A DNA stretch of 64,000 nt from CAMDPA01 sp965223035. GTDB taxonomy: Bacteria; Pseudomonadota; Alphaproteobacteria; Rhizobiales; Hyphomicrobiaceae. Location of the stretch: contig OZ244980.1 in the NCBI GenBank assembly GCA_965223035.1, positions 4,092,001 to 4,156,000 on the forward strand, in the 5' to 3' direction. Below, piece by piece: positions 1 to 8,383 of this stretch. Position 1 is the stretch's first letter. Each line of letters opens with the position of its first letter. The notes below the pieces were generated by a model. It was given only the letters and a program-made list of their open reading frames with translations. It was not told the DNA's origin and did no database searches. The position numbers and the translations under genes were made by a program.

Positions 1-93
1 GTTCGGCGTGGCGCCCCGTTGCAGGATGTCTGTGATGCGGTAGTGGGGCAGCGCGTTCAACCGCAGGGAGCCACGCATGCGCATTGGCACAGC
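1..93 (+). CDS. possible C-terminal end of an upstream gene (partial)
   Basis: The frame beginning at base 1 stays open to a TGA at 91-93, while the other two forward frames hit stops at 31-43. It would encode about 30 residues with no recognisable motif and would overlap the next gene by 17 bases. It may be the tail of a gene cut by the window edge, translationally coupled to the TAXI protein, but it is too short to identify. Confidence 0.25.
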
Positions 94-970
94 TGAGCCG
101 CGGAGCACGTTCTGGAGCCAAGGTCAGGCACTGGCCGGAGTGCTATCAGCTCAAGCGGAGCTACCGCCGCTCGAAGTGCTGACCAGCCAAAGCGCCAGCA
201 TCGACAATGCCAACCGCCTGCAAGCCGGTGAGATCGAGCTAGGGCTGATGGCCTCCAACTGGATAGGGCGAGCCAAAAGCGGCCAGCCGCCGTTCCAGCA
301 AGCCGTTGATCTGCGCATGGTCGCACCGATGAACGTCGGGCCCTTGTTCTTCATCGCCCGCGCCGATTGTGGTCTGCACGCGTTCGATGATCTGCTTGGC
401 AAGCGCGTCTGCCTTGGCGCCGCCAACAGTGGCATGGTTCAGCATGCTCACACGATTTTTTCGGTCCTCGGACAGTCGATCGACGACATTGACCCCGTCT
501 ACATGAGTTTTCCTGACGGTGCTGAAGCCTTGAAATCCGGCGTGATCGATGCCCAATTTCAGTGCCCGATCCCTAACGAGGTGATGTCGGACTTGGATGC
601 AGCCATTCCATTGACAGTGCTGTCCTATCGGCCCGAGCAGCTCGATACTGTGCTTGCCAAGGTCGCGTTCTATCGCCGCGTCAAAATGCCCAAGGGCGCG
701 CTGCGCGCGCTCGCCAGCGCTTGTGAACAGCCAGGCGTGGTCAACGTGCTGGTCTGCCACGCCAGAGCCGAGGCAGGCCTCATCGAAGCGATAGCGCGTG
801 CGATCTTGTCCGGCGCCGACGATCTCGCCGCGCGAAATCCCCTGTTTCAAGGCCTCAAGCAGTTGTTTGAGCCGCTACGCAGCCAAGGTGTCGGCGCGTT
901 AGAGTTTGACGGTGTCGCGCTGCATCCCGGCGCGGCAACGGCCTATCGCGCGGCTGGGCTGCTTGGGTAG
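77..970 (+). CDS. TAXI-family TRAP transporter solute-binding-like protein
   Basis: A 297-residue protein resembling TAXI (TRAP-associated extracytoplasmic immunogenic) solute receptors. These bind small organic acids in the periplasm and hand them to a TRAP permease. The N-terminal strand IGTAEPRSTFWSQG corresponds to the usual glycine-rich IGTGxxxGxYY start of the mature fold, and the middle part (SFPDGAEALKSGVIDAQF, about residues 143-160) matches the family pattern of counting ligand-dependent positions. An AGGGAG-like ribosome site lies 6 bases before the ATG. Unlike typical family members (about 320-340 residues) it has no signal peptide: the protein begins directly at the first strand. 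No TRAP permease gene lies nearby. It could be a cytoplasmic sensor or a trimmed gene. The last codons lie inside a 19-bp tandem repeat. Confidence 0.6.
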   Translation: MRIGTAEPRSTFWSQGQALAGVLSAQAELPPLEVLTSQSASIDNANRLQAGEIELGLMASNWIGRAKSGQPPFQQAVDLRMVAPMNVGPLFFIARADCGLHAFDDLLGKRVCLGAANSGMVQHAHTIFSVLGQSIDDIDPVYMSFPDGAEALKSGVIDAQFQCPIPNEVMSDLDAAIPLTVLSYRPEQLDTVLAKVAFYRRVKMPKGALRALASACEQPGVVNVLVCHARAEAGLIEAIARAILSGADDLAARNPLFQGLKQLFEPLRSQGVGALEFDGVALHPGAATAYRAAGLLG

Positions 971-1029
971 AACTGGGCTGCTTGGGTCGATCTGGGCTGC
1001 TTGGGTCGATCTGGGCTGCTTGGGTCGAT
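954..1029 (+). repeat. 19-bp tandem repeat, four copies
   Basis: Four head-to-tail copies of ctgggctgcttgggtcgat. The first copy differs at its end and contains the stop codon of the TAXI-like gene; the other three are identical. The repeat therefore appears to have grown out of the end of that gene. Confidence 0.9.
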
Positions 1030-1126
1030 CATGTCCGCATAAGGCGGAATCGCTGTGCCGGCCCACCCACATCCAACCTCCCAATAACATCGTGCCATTG
1101 GGTGGCCGGACGAGAGTGCGTTTCGT
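1026..1126. repeat. degenerate copy of CTAG-associated repeat family 2
   Basis: Starts with gatcatgtccgc and carries atcgtgccattgggtggccg. Both pieces recur near 33.4 kb, and the second also near 53.7 kb. It directly abuts the palindromic MITE copy that starts at 1127. Confidence 0.45.
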
Positions 1127-1238
1127 CTAGAGCAACCCGCCTTTAATCGGAATCGGAACGATCCCGATTAAAGGCAAAAAGTTGCTCACCACTTTAAGAG
1201 CGATCATCGCGCCTTAAATCGGAACCGGCTTTGCGGTT
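1127..1238. repeat. CTAG-bounded palindromic MITE, right end lost
   Basis: Left hairpin complete (GCCTTTAATCGG pairing with CCGATTAAAGGC), inner GTTGCTC and CGATCATC present. The second hairpin is cut after its first arm, so the terminal GATGATCTAG is missing. Confidence 0.85.
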
Positions 1239-1255
1239 GGGATCGGGTGGGCCGA

Positions 1256-2284
1256 TCAGCGCGCGACCGGCGGCAATCTTCCGGATCGCCGCAGCTCCTT
1301 GACGATGCGGGCAGCGATCTTGGCATGACCGCTCGCGCGTATGTGATCATCAAGATGGAAGAAATCGGACATCCGCAAGGTGCCGACAAGATCCAGAACG
1401 ATCACCTCGCTCATCCCAACTCTAGCGAGTTCCCGGCGCAGCGCAGGTGGGACATTGACGCGGACCTTCCGCGGAAACACATCGAACACGATGACGATCT
1501 TGTCCTTTAGGGTCGGCGCAAAGTGCGCCATCACCCTGGCGAAGGCGCGCGCGTTCTGGTCCACGACCCGCTGAGGTGTCGACGCGCTAAGGCGCGGCGG
1601 CAACCCTAGCCAGCGCCAGGACGTGGCCAAACCGGCCATCGCCGCCCGGGCCACCGATTGCACGACCTGGGTCCCTAACCCTCGCTGCCGGTAGGCTATC
1701 AGCCGTTCGTTATAGGCTTTGGCGCGGGCCGCTGCACCGGCCCAAAACGCCTCGGGCGAGCTGAGGAAAGCAGCGTTCTCAGCCCAATCGTTCAGCGTGT
1801 ACTGGACGACAACGACGTCGGCGTCCGCAGCAAAGCGCTGAAAGGCGAACAGCTCGCGCGCAGTCCCGTAAGATGACATCGCCAGATCACGGACCTGGAA
1901 ACGAGGATCGGTGGCAAGGATGCTGGCCAACTTCTCGTCCTGTTCGACCCCCCAGCCCATGGCGTAGGAGTCGCCTAACACGGCGACGCGTACCGAGCCT
2001 GAGCCCAGGTGTTCCGGCGCATTGCGGAAGCCATCCGCGTCGATGATCAATTTGGTATCAAATTCGGCGTTCTCGAAGCGGCAGGTGCCCGGCCTGAGCG
2101 TGTAAATCAACTCATTACCAACGACCCGCCCACAAGTGGCTTGGACAATGTTGCGCGCCAGATTGGAGTCAATATTGACGATGTCGCGATAAAACAGCCC
2201 GTAACAGAGCAGCACAACGGCCAGCCAAATGGCGATTGACGCCAATAGGACACCGCCGAACCATCGTCTGCCAGCAGCGATCAT
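1256..2284 (-). CDS. membrane-anchored SGNH/GDSL-type hydrolase
   Basis: A 342-residue protein with one N-terminal membrane segment (about residues 10-31) followed by an SGNH-hydrolase fold, likely facing the periplasm. Visible catalytic blocks are GDSY at 104-107 (nucleophile Ser106), a glycine in the SSYGT block, the Asn of YTLND, and DDH at about 312-314 supplying the Asp and His of the triad. Such proteins are esterases or polysaccharide O-acyl-group enzymes; the substrate cannot be read from sequence. It stands alone, transcribed leftward, and its stop codon lies 17 bases from a truncated MITE copy. The start is supported by the hydrophobic segment directly behind it. Confidence 0.75.
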   Translation of the reverse strand: MIAAGRRWFGGVLLASIAIWLAVVLLCYGLFYRDIVNIDSNLARNIVQATCGRVVGNELIYTLRPGTCRFENAEFDTKLIIDADGFRNAPEHLGSGSVRVAVLGDSYAMGWGVEQDEKLASILATDPRFQVRDLAMSSYGTARELFAFQRFAADADVVVVQYTLNDWAENAAFLSSPEAFWAGAAARAKAYNERLIAYRQRGLGTQVVQSVARAAMAGLATSWRWLGLPPRLSASTPQRVVDQNARAFARVMAHFAPTLKDKIVIVFDVFPRKVRVNVPPALRRELARVGMSEVIVLDLVGTLRMSDFFHLDDHIRASGHAKIAARIVKELRRSGRLPPVAR

Positions 2285-2560
2285 CCTCTCCTCCTTAAGC
2301 CGGCAACGATACGAGGCATGCCGATCGCGACGTTGCCGGCCGCCATCCCAACGTGCGATGCGAGATGCGTGCGAGCTATCGCGTGGGCCAGATCAGGCTA
2401 CAACTGAGCGATACGAAGGCGGCGGCTTGGCGCTTAATGGTCAACAACAACTTGTCCCCAGCTCAGCGCCCCGCATCGGGTCGCCCGCTTTCGACAACCC
2501 AATCTGGCCGGCCGACGATCGCCGGTGTTTGAGCAGAGATGGTGGGACGGAACCGAAATG
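2285..2560. other. intergenic region, no gene recognised
   Basis: Between the SGNH gene and the next MITE. Open frames here show no family resemblance. The end (gatggtgggacggaaccgaaatg) faintly resembles repeat family 2. It probably contains the promoter of the leftward SGNH gene. Confidence 0.4.
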
Positions 2561-2624
2561 CTAGATCATCGCGCCTTAAATCGGGATCGTTCCAATTCCG
2601 ATTTAAGGCAGAAAGTTGCTCTAG
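2561..2624. repeat. CTAG-bounded palindromic MITE, 64-bp hybrid form
   Basis: Runs from CTAGATCATCGCGCC to GGCAGAAAGTTGCTCTAG. It is one hairpin whose left arm is the B-type end and right arm the A-type end, that is, end-to-end inverted repeats without the middle of the long form. Confidence 0.9.
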
Positions 2625-2734
2625 GAATTTGGCCGGGTTGACCCACTTCGACTCAATACGCTAGAGCAGCCCCTAACAAGGTGCGTCAACGAGCAAAACT
2701 GGGCAACGCCGGCGGGCCCGACAGGGAGGGAAAG

Positions 2735-3824
2735 ATGGCGAATTTCCACAAGCATTCGATAACCAAAGTCGCGGCGGTGAGCGCCGGGTTAACCGGCGCA
2801 CTGTCGATGGCTCCGGCTTAGGCCGACAAGATCGCAGATTTCTACAAGGGTCGGGACGTGACGATCATCGTTCCCTAGTCTGTTGGCGGCTCTTATGGCG
2901 GCTATGCGAGGCTTCTTGCCCGGCATTAGGGTAAGCACATCCCAGGTAATCCCAATATTTTGACCGACCATTCAAAACGCGGCGGCGGCGGCATCCGCGG
3001 CTCCAATGATCTTTACAATCAAGCGCCGAAGGATGGCTCACAGGTCGGCATGCTGCCCGACGCCTTGGCCGTGTCCCAACTGCTGTTCCCGAAACGCGCC
3101 AAATTTGATGCCACTGAAATGGGCGATATCGGTCGTCTGACGCCGGTCAGCCCGATGGTGATGATCCGGGGTGATCCCAGGGTCAAGACGATTCAGGATG
3201 CGATGAAGGAGGAGGTGATCATTTCTTGCTCGGGCAAGGGGTCACAAGGTTACATCATGCCGCGCGCCATGAAGGTTTTGTTTGGCGCCAACTTGCGGCA
3301 GGTCTGCCGCTATAAGGGTTCGGCCCCGCAAACGCTTGCGATCGAGCGAGCGCGGCGACATCGATGCCCAGTCCAGCGCCTGGGCAAGCTGGAAGTTCCG
3401 GCGATACGATCAGATCAAGGCTGGCAAGCTGATCCCGTTGGTCCAGGTCGGTCTCAAGCGCGAGCCGGATTGGCCCAAAATTCCGCTGATGCAAGAGCTG
3501 ACCGAAGATCCAGACACCAAAACCATCTTGGAATTTCTGTCCGTCGGAGGCGCCATCGGCCGGTCGATCAGCGTGCCGCCCGGGATGCCGGCGGAGCGCG
3601 TTACAGCCCTGCGCAAGGCCTTCGCGGCGACCGTCAAGGATCCCGAATTCCTCGCTGACGCCAAAAAGCAACGGCTGAACATTGACTCCATTTCCGGCGA
3701 GAAGCTGGACCAAATCACGGCGAAAGCGCTTAAAACGCGCAAGAGCCTGGTGGCCCGGGCCGTCGCGGCGATGCAGGGCGACGTCGAAAAATGCACCGTG
3801 AACTGTGTGAAGAAAAAGAAATAG
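2735..3824 (+). pseudogene. broken Bug-type (TctC) tricarboxylate transporter binding protein
   Basis: A decayed relative of the intact Bug protein at 42.4-43.4 kb. Starting at the ATG at 2735, behind a strong AGGGAGG site, the frame reads a signal peptide, then ADKIADFYKGR, YARLLARH and GKHIPGNPN, all Bug landmarks. Three in-frame stops interrupt it, at codons 29, 48 and 65 (2819, 2876, 2927), and all three are TAG. By comparison with the usual family sequence each can arise by one substitution (CAG, TCG, TTG). A duplicated GAGC at 3344-3351 then shifts the frame; removing it restores IERGDIDAQ. The rest of the C-terminal half is open to the TAA at 3822-3824. Such receptors normally feed a TctAB permease; none is adjacent. 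It is almost certainly non-functional as a full protein. Confidence 0.85.
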
Positions 3825-4130
3825 CTGACCGCGCAACAACGTCGATCTCCAGCCGCACCTTAAGCGGTGATGGGTTCGGCCCGCGATGATGGTCGCGGGT
3901 CGGTGGCCATGCCTTTGGCGGTACCGCCGCAGACACCTCAGCGCGCGCTCCCATACGATTTTGGATCTCCGATACGGATGGCATCCGGCACGCAATCAAA
4001 TTACCGGTCTCCAGCGGCATGGCTAATGCGCCTGCTGGGCGTGTAGCCAGGCCCCGATAATTGATCGCCCGCTGCGTCGCATTGCCAACACAGCTGTTGG
4101 CGGGAAGCCCGATCGCGAATGTCGTGCCAC
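3825..4130. other. intergenic region between pseudogene and ubiX-like gene
   Basis: No convincing gene. A leftward open frame in the same strand and phase sense as a gene tail (reading TTFAIGLPANSCVGNAT and ALAMPLETGNLIACR) looks protein-like but matches no family I can name, so it may be a gene remnant. Confidence 0.35.
3880..3899. terminator. short hairpin after the Bug pseudogene
   Basis: A perfect 7-bp stem (CCCGCGA / TCGCGGG) with a 6-base loop. It lacks a T-run, so it is a weak terminator candidate. Confidence 0.3.
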
Positions 4131-4757
4131 CTATTCGTCGGTCTTCCAACGCTTGACAAGACCGATGTCGATATCGAACAGGTCGAGCATCCGTCCCACC
4201 GAATGGTTCACGACATCGTCCAGCGTCTCGGGGCGATTGTAAAACGCGGGCACGACCGGACAGATAACCGCGCCCATCTCCGACAGTTGCGTCAAGGTCC
4301 GCAGATGCCCGGTATGCAGCGGCGTCTCCCGAATGCCCAACACCAGGCGGCGACGTTCCTTCAGTACGACATCGGCCGAACGACTGAGCAACGTGCTGGT
4401 GATGCCCGTCGCGATCTCACTCATCGTACGAATCGAACACGGCGCAATCAACATGCCTAGCGTATGAAACGATCCCGATGAAATCGATGCCCCTATGTCG
4501 CCGATGGGATGGAACACGTGAGCCATCTCACGGACGTCCTTGGACTTGTAATCGGTCTCGTAGGCCAGCGTCATCTCCGCCGCCTTGCTCATGACGAGAT
4601 GGGTTTGAATGGAGAGCCGATTCAGCAATTCTAATGCCCGAATTCCGTAGATGATGCCTGACGCACCACTGATCCCAACCACGATGCGTTTCGGTTTAGA
4701 GTCACTCACGTTTGGCCTGCTTTCTTGCTCTTCCACCGACTGGTTACGGTTGTCCAC
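4131..4757 (-). CDS. ubiX: UbiX/Pad1-family flavin prenyltransferase
   Basis: A 208-residue flavoprotein of the UbiX family. These enzymes prenylate FMN to make the prFMN cofactor needed by UbiD-type decarboxylases. Visible landmarks are the flavin-phosphate loop GISGASG (about residues 29-35), APCSIRTMSEIATG in the middle, and ERRRLVLGIRETPLH, which contains the conserved RETPL segment. The N-terminus is about 20 residues longer than usual and starts at GTG. No ubiD-type gene lies in the window, so its partner must be elsewhere; catabolic hydroxyarylic decarboxylase subunits of the same family (VdcB, BsdB) are an alternative. It lies 31 bases downstream of the TIGR02444-type gene and probably shares its transcript. 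Confidence 0.85.
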   Translation of the reverse strand: MDNRNQSVEEQESRPNVSDSKPKRIVVGISGASGIIYGIRALELLNRLSIQTHLVMSKAAEMTLAYETDYKSKDVREMAHVFHPIGDIGASISSGSFHTLGMLIAPCSIRTMSEIATGITSTLLSRSADVVLKERRRLVLGIRETPLHTGHLRTLTQLSEMGAVICPVVPAFYNRPETLDDVVNHSVGRMLDLFDIDIGLVKRWKTDE

Positions 4758-4788
4758 CGCGGTTCGGATCGCCGCGGCTTTGGCACAC

Positions 4789-5313
4789 TCATTGGCTTCT
4801 CAACAGCGCAGCGAATGACGATAGCATGCAATCAACCGGCGCTTTGGCCAACTCCCGCCTCAGCGCGCGTGCGTAGCTCGCCAAATTAGCCGCGGCCGCC
4901 GCCACCGCATCAGCATCGTCAGCCCGATGGCCGACGGGCCGCAAGTTGTAAAGGCATGACTGCTGTAGCCGCTCCGACTCCAGCTCGGCCTTCTTTACGA
5001 CGCTGCGCAAGGAGTGCGCCCCAACAGCATCAAACCCATCGGGCGGCGACTTGAGGCTGCGTCGGGCGGTTCGAAGTGGGACGACGACGCCGGCTTTCCA
5101 CGGCTCGACGGCGGCCAACACGTCTTGCAAGCCCTGATCCGTGAGCACCTCCCCGTGCGCCGAGAGCCAAAGCAGATAAAGCAGAATGTTGACATCGACG
5201 CCGCAGTCGTCCTGCAAGGCAAGACAAGCCTGTTGCACCTCAACGCTGGCATAAAGCTTCAGCGAAAATGCCCAGAATGGATTGGTTGCGGAAGGGGGTT
5301 CTACCTGCGTCAT
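4789..5313 (-). CDS. TIGR02444-family protein of unknown function
   Basis: A 174-residue soluble, alpha-helical protein. The start NPFWAFSLKLYASVEVQQACL followed by LQDDCGVDVNILLYLLWLS is the signature of the TIGR02444 (DUF2390) family, widespread in proteobacteria and without an assigned biochemical role. It precedes the ubiX-like gene in the same direction with a 31-base gap, so the two are probably co-transcribed. Confidence 0.75.
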   Translation of the reverse strand: MTQVEPPSATNPFWAFSLKLYASVEVQQACLALQDDCGVDVNILLYLLWLSAHGEVLTDQGLQDVLAAVEPWKAGVVVPLRTARRSLKSPPDGFDAVGAHSLRSVVKKAELESERLQQSCLYNLRPVGHRADDADAVAAAAANLASYARALRRELAKAPVDCMLSSFAALLRSQ

Positions 5314-5479
5314 GACTATCCGGCCAATGTCGATGGATCCGATATTCGGTTGCCTAGGCGTAGTATACCCATCGGCCCGCGCAAACCAAATCGCCGCCGC
5401 TGTCCAGCCAGCTGGTTGATGTTGACCTCAGCTGCGAGCCCCGTGATAGGCTTTCCGACAGCAAAATGGACCAAGCCTG

Positions 5480-6307
5480 ATGAGCCAAGTGACCCATGAC
5501 GTGCGCGGTCGGACCGTCACCACCTTCGAGCTGGGCACGGGGCGACCCATTGTCTATCTGCATGGTTTTGCCGACGTGCACGGTGTCTCGGCTGATCTGC
5601 TGTCGTTCCATGCCGAGCTCGCCCGAGCCGGCCGCCTGATCGCGCCCGCCCATCCGGGGATCAACGGCAGTGACGAATTGACCGACGGCTCAACGCTGAC
5701 CGATGCCGTCTTTCATTATCTGGAGCTGCTGGACGCCCTGAAGCTGACCACATTTGACCTGGTTGGCCATTGTCTTGGTGGCTGGCTCGCCGCCGAGATC
5801 GCCACGCTCGTCCCTGAACGGGTGCGGTCTCTGTCACTGATTGGGGCGTGCGGACTGTTGGTGCCCGGTCAACCAACGGGCGATATTTTCATGCTGGCTC
5901 TGCCCGAGCGCGGCGTCGACTTCGCTGCGCTGCGGGCGATGCTGTTCGCCACCGCCGAGGCCGAGCCAGCGCTACGCTATTTCCCCGACGGGCGCAGCGA
6001 AACCGAGGAGGAGGTGCGGCGCTATCAAACGCTGCGGTTTGCGTCGTTCATCGGCTTCAGACCACCCTATCTTTACAACCCAGCGTTGGGACGCCGCCTG
6101 CACCGCGCAACCATCCCGACCGCCGTCATCTGGGGCGCGCACGATCGTTTTGTTCCGTCTAGCCACGGCCAAGCCTACGTGGATCAGCTGCCATCGGTCG
6201 AGCACGGGCTTAAGATCGTTCCGAGTGCCGGTCACGCCGCTCCGATGGAACAGTCGGTAGCCACAGCCGAGCTGGTATTGGCCCACTTGCATCAACATCC
6301 GGCTTAA
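5480..6307 (+). CDS. alpha/beta-fold hydrolase with a cysteine nucleophile
   Basis: A 275-residue cytoplasmic alpha/beta hydrolase. The oxyanion motif HGF is at 28-30, the nucleophile elbow reads GHCLGG with Cys98 in place of the common Ser, the acid is Asp222 (GAHDRF) and the base His252 (SAGHAAP). A Cys nucleophile is known from dienelactone hydrolases, but overall length and order fit the general epoxide-hydrolase/esterase group better. A second hydrolase follows 138 bases downstream in the same direction, so both may serve the same degradation pathway. Substrate unknown. Confidence 0.75.
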   Translation: MSQVTHDVRGRTVTTFELGTGRPIVYLHGFADVHGVSADLLSFHAELARAGRLIAPAHPGINGSDELTDGSTLTDAVFHYLELLDALKLTTFDLVGHCLGGWLAAEIATLVPERVRSLSLIGACGLLVPGQPTGDIFMLALPERGVDFAALRAMLFATAEAEPALRYFPDGRSETEEEVRRYQTLRFASFIGFRPPYLYNPALGRRLHRATIPTAVIWGAHDRFVPSSHGQAYVDQLPSVEHGLKIVPSAGHAAPMEQSVATAELVLAHLHQHPA

Positions 6308-6370
6308 GGCGCTAAAGTGTGTGCTGGAACCATCTCGCTTCCCCAAACTGATCACTCAATGGCAAACCTG

Positions 6371-6432
6371 TGTGGATGGCCGGGTGGGGGCGGGACGGTC
6401 AGGCCGATCGGCCCAAGGCGGACATGATCTAG
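6371..6432. repeat. degenerate copy of repeat family 2, ending in CTAG
   Basis: Reads gatggccgggtgggggcggg, then ggcggacatgatctag. This is the reverse of the ctagatcatgtccgcc end seen at 33441. It sits in the gap between the two hydrolase genes, just before the second start codon. Confidence 0.45.
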
Positions 6433-6445
6433 GACAAAGCGGACC

Positions 6446-7252
6446 ATGCCTTATAGCGAAACCAACGGCGTGACGATCTACTACGACGTCTCCGGCTCCG
6501 GTCCACCGCTCCTGTTCATCCACGCCAATCCGTTCGACCATCGGCTCTGGATCTACCAGATCGCCGAGTTCTCCACGCGCTTTCGCTGCATTGCCGTCGA
6601 CATCCGCGGTTATGGCCGCTCAGACAAGCCAACCACACCGTTTTCATTGACCGACATGACAGCCGACGTGTTGGGCGTGTTGCGGCGGGAACGGGTGGAC
6701 AAAGCGGTGGTTTGCGGCTGCTCCGTCGGCTCCGGTATGGCGCTGTTGATGGGGCTCGAGACGCCCGATCTGGTGCAAGCCATGATTCTGGTGGGTGGCA
6801 ATGCGAAGGGCAGTGACGCCGTCAACGCGCGTATCCGCGGCTTCATGGAAACCCAAGACCTGGAGGCTTTCCTGGCCGGATACATTCGGGAATTGGTGGC
6901 CCCAGACTATCCGGCGACGCACCTGGGAGACTGGGCGTTGAGATTGTTTACGCAGCAGGCTCGCCACCTCAATCAACACGCCATCGCCCAGATCCACCGG
7001 GCCCGCGCTCGGTGCGACCTGTCGGACCGGCTGTCTGCCATCCGGCTGCCGACGATGGTGATCAACGGCCAATTCGATAATTCGCTCGCCGCCGGGCGGC
7101 ACACTGCGCACGCAATCGCCAGCGCGCGGCACGTCGTGCTGGCCGGCGCCGGCCACGCCTGTCCGATCGAGGACCCCGCCGCCTTCAACGCAGCCGTGTC
7201 GACCTTTCTTCAAGACCATGGATTGTGGCCAGCCACTGCCGCCGTGCCATGA
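6446..7252 (+). CDS. alpha/beta-fold hydrolase
   Basis: A 268-residue alpha/beta hydrolase of the 3-oxoadipate enol-lactonase/haloperoxidase-like group. Landmarks: HAN oxyanion segment at 26-28, DIRGYGRSD at 52-60, nucleophile elbow GCSVG with Ser93, acid Asp211 (NGQFDN) and base His237 (GAGHACP). No signal peptide. The fold is secure, the substrate is not; the pairing with the preceding hydrolase suggests a catabolic role with lactones, esters or C-C bonds as possible targets. Confidence 0.8.
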   Translation: MPYSETNGVTIYYDVSGSGPPLLFIHANPFDHRLWIYQIAEFSTRFRCIAVDIRGYGRSDKPTTPFSLTDMTADVLGVLRRERVDKAVVCGCSVGSGMALLMGLETPDLVQAMILVGGNAKGSDAVNARIRGFMETQDLEAFLAGYIRELVAPDYPATHLGDWALRLFTQQARHLNQHAIAQIHRARARCDLSDRLSAIRLPTMVINGQFDNSLAAGRHTAHAIASARHVVLAGAGHACPIEDPAAFNAAVSTFLQDHGLWPATAAVP

Positions 7253-7838
7253 GCGCTGTACCCTTCCAACCCGACACCCAATGTTGCCCAGCGCCACACG
7301 GCCCCCGCGTACAGCTGCGATCACGTCAGGTTGAGGCAAGGCGAGGCACGAACCGTGCCGACCGGGTCCGAGGCTCTCCGTCATAGGCTCGCGTTGCGGA
7401 CCGATCCCGTGAGGTGGGGCAAGAACGCGAGATTGTCGAGCCCTCGATCAACCGTTGCGAAGGCCTTGCGACCCCTTAATGGCCGACCGTTTGACCAGAG
7501 CGCTTCAGTGTTGGCGGACCGGCAAAGCCAATCCGCCCAATGCGGAAATAGTCCAGAACGATAAATGAACAATGGTTTCTTAACCACGCGTCGATGCTGA
7601 CGGCGGAGGCTGCGCGACGGCAGACCACCAACACGAAGCGCATCGAACTCAGACGATCCGGGCAAACACCAATCTGCCCCAACACACCGCTGGAGCGTCG
7701 CCGTCTCCCGGCCGATGTTTTTTTTGCCAGATTTGCGCCGCATACGTGCCATTTGCAAATGCACATGATATTGATGCCACGCGAACGCGGCGATTCCGAC
7801 ATTCGGCTGGCCCCCTTGATATGGAGGAAGGAAGCATC
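7253..7838. other. 586-base stretch without a recognised gene
   Basis: Small open frames exist on both strands but none shows a family motif or a good ribosome site. The last 100 bases are AT-richer and probably hold the promoter of the SH3 gene. Confidence 0.4.
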
Positions 7839-8156
7839 ATGGCACGACGGCTTGTAACACCAAGTGTCACATTGGCCATCATCGTCATGCTTGGCGCCAT
7901 TGCATCGCCTAGCGCTTCGGCGCAAGGCCGCGGCTATGATTGCGCGCACGGACCCGACCACTACCGCGTCCGCAACGTGGCCTCCCATGACCACTTGAAC
8001 ATCCGCTCCGGCCCCAGTGTCGGTTTCCAAATCATCGGCAAGATTCCAGCGCAGGGGACTGGCGTGAAGTGCCTAGGCCCGTGCCGTGGGCAGTGGTGCC
8101 TGATCCGTTGGCGCAAAACCACCGGATGGTCGAATATGCGCTACCTGGGCGAATAG
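7839..8156 (+). CDS. secreted SH3-like (SH3b) domain protein
   Basis: A 105-residue protein with a clear signal peptide (hydrophobic run to about residue 24, ending in SASAQ) followed by one bacterial SH3-like domain: VASHDHLNIRSGPS, then GKIPAQGTGVKC and WCLIRWRKTTGWSNMRYL. SH3b domains bind peptidoglycan or peptides in the envelope. The ATG at 7839 is chosen because GGAGGAAGGAAG lies just upstream and it leads straight into the signal peptide. Four cysteines may form disulfides. It stands alone. Confidence 0.75.
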   Translation: MARRLVTPSVTLAIIVMLGAIASPSASAQGRGYDCAHGPDHYRVRNVASHDHLNIRSGPSVGFQIIGKIPAQGTGVKCLGPCRGQWCLIRWRKTTGWSNMRYLGE

Positions 8157-8284
8157 CGGCTTTTACCCGCGCCGATCATAAGGCTGTTGAGGGGTTGTGA
8201 AGACTGCCTCCGACGTCGATGGGGGGCGACGAGGCTTTGGCCTGCCGTTGCGCGCTAAAGCGTCAGCCAGCGCGTCTTCAGTTT

Positions 8285-8348
8285 CTAGAGCAACCTGCCT
8301 TTAATCGGAACCGGCTTTGCGGTTCCGATTTAAGGCGCGATGATCTAG
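8285..8348. repeat. CTAG-bounded palindromic MITE, 64-bp form
   Basis: Runs from CTAGAGCAACCTGCC to GCGCGATGATCTAG, with stem TTTAATCGGAACCG paired to CGGTTCCGATTTAA around a short loop. One A-type end and one B-type end, the clearest short copy. Confidence 0.9.
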
Positions 8349-8383
8349 CAGATCCGTGTGCCGATCATCGATCCGCAATGGGG

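Noticed and set aside
7381..8030. two leftward open frames (127 and 184 codons) opposite the SH3 gene
   Set aside because: They overlap the well-supported SH3 gene and have no motif or ribosome site.
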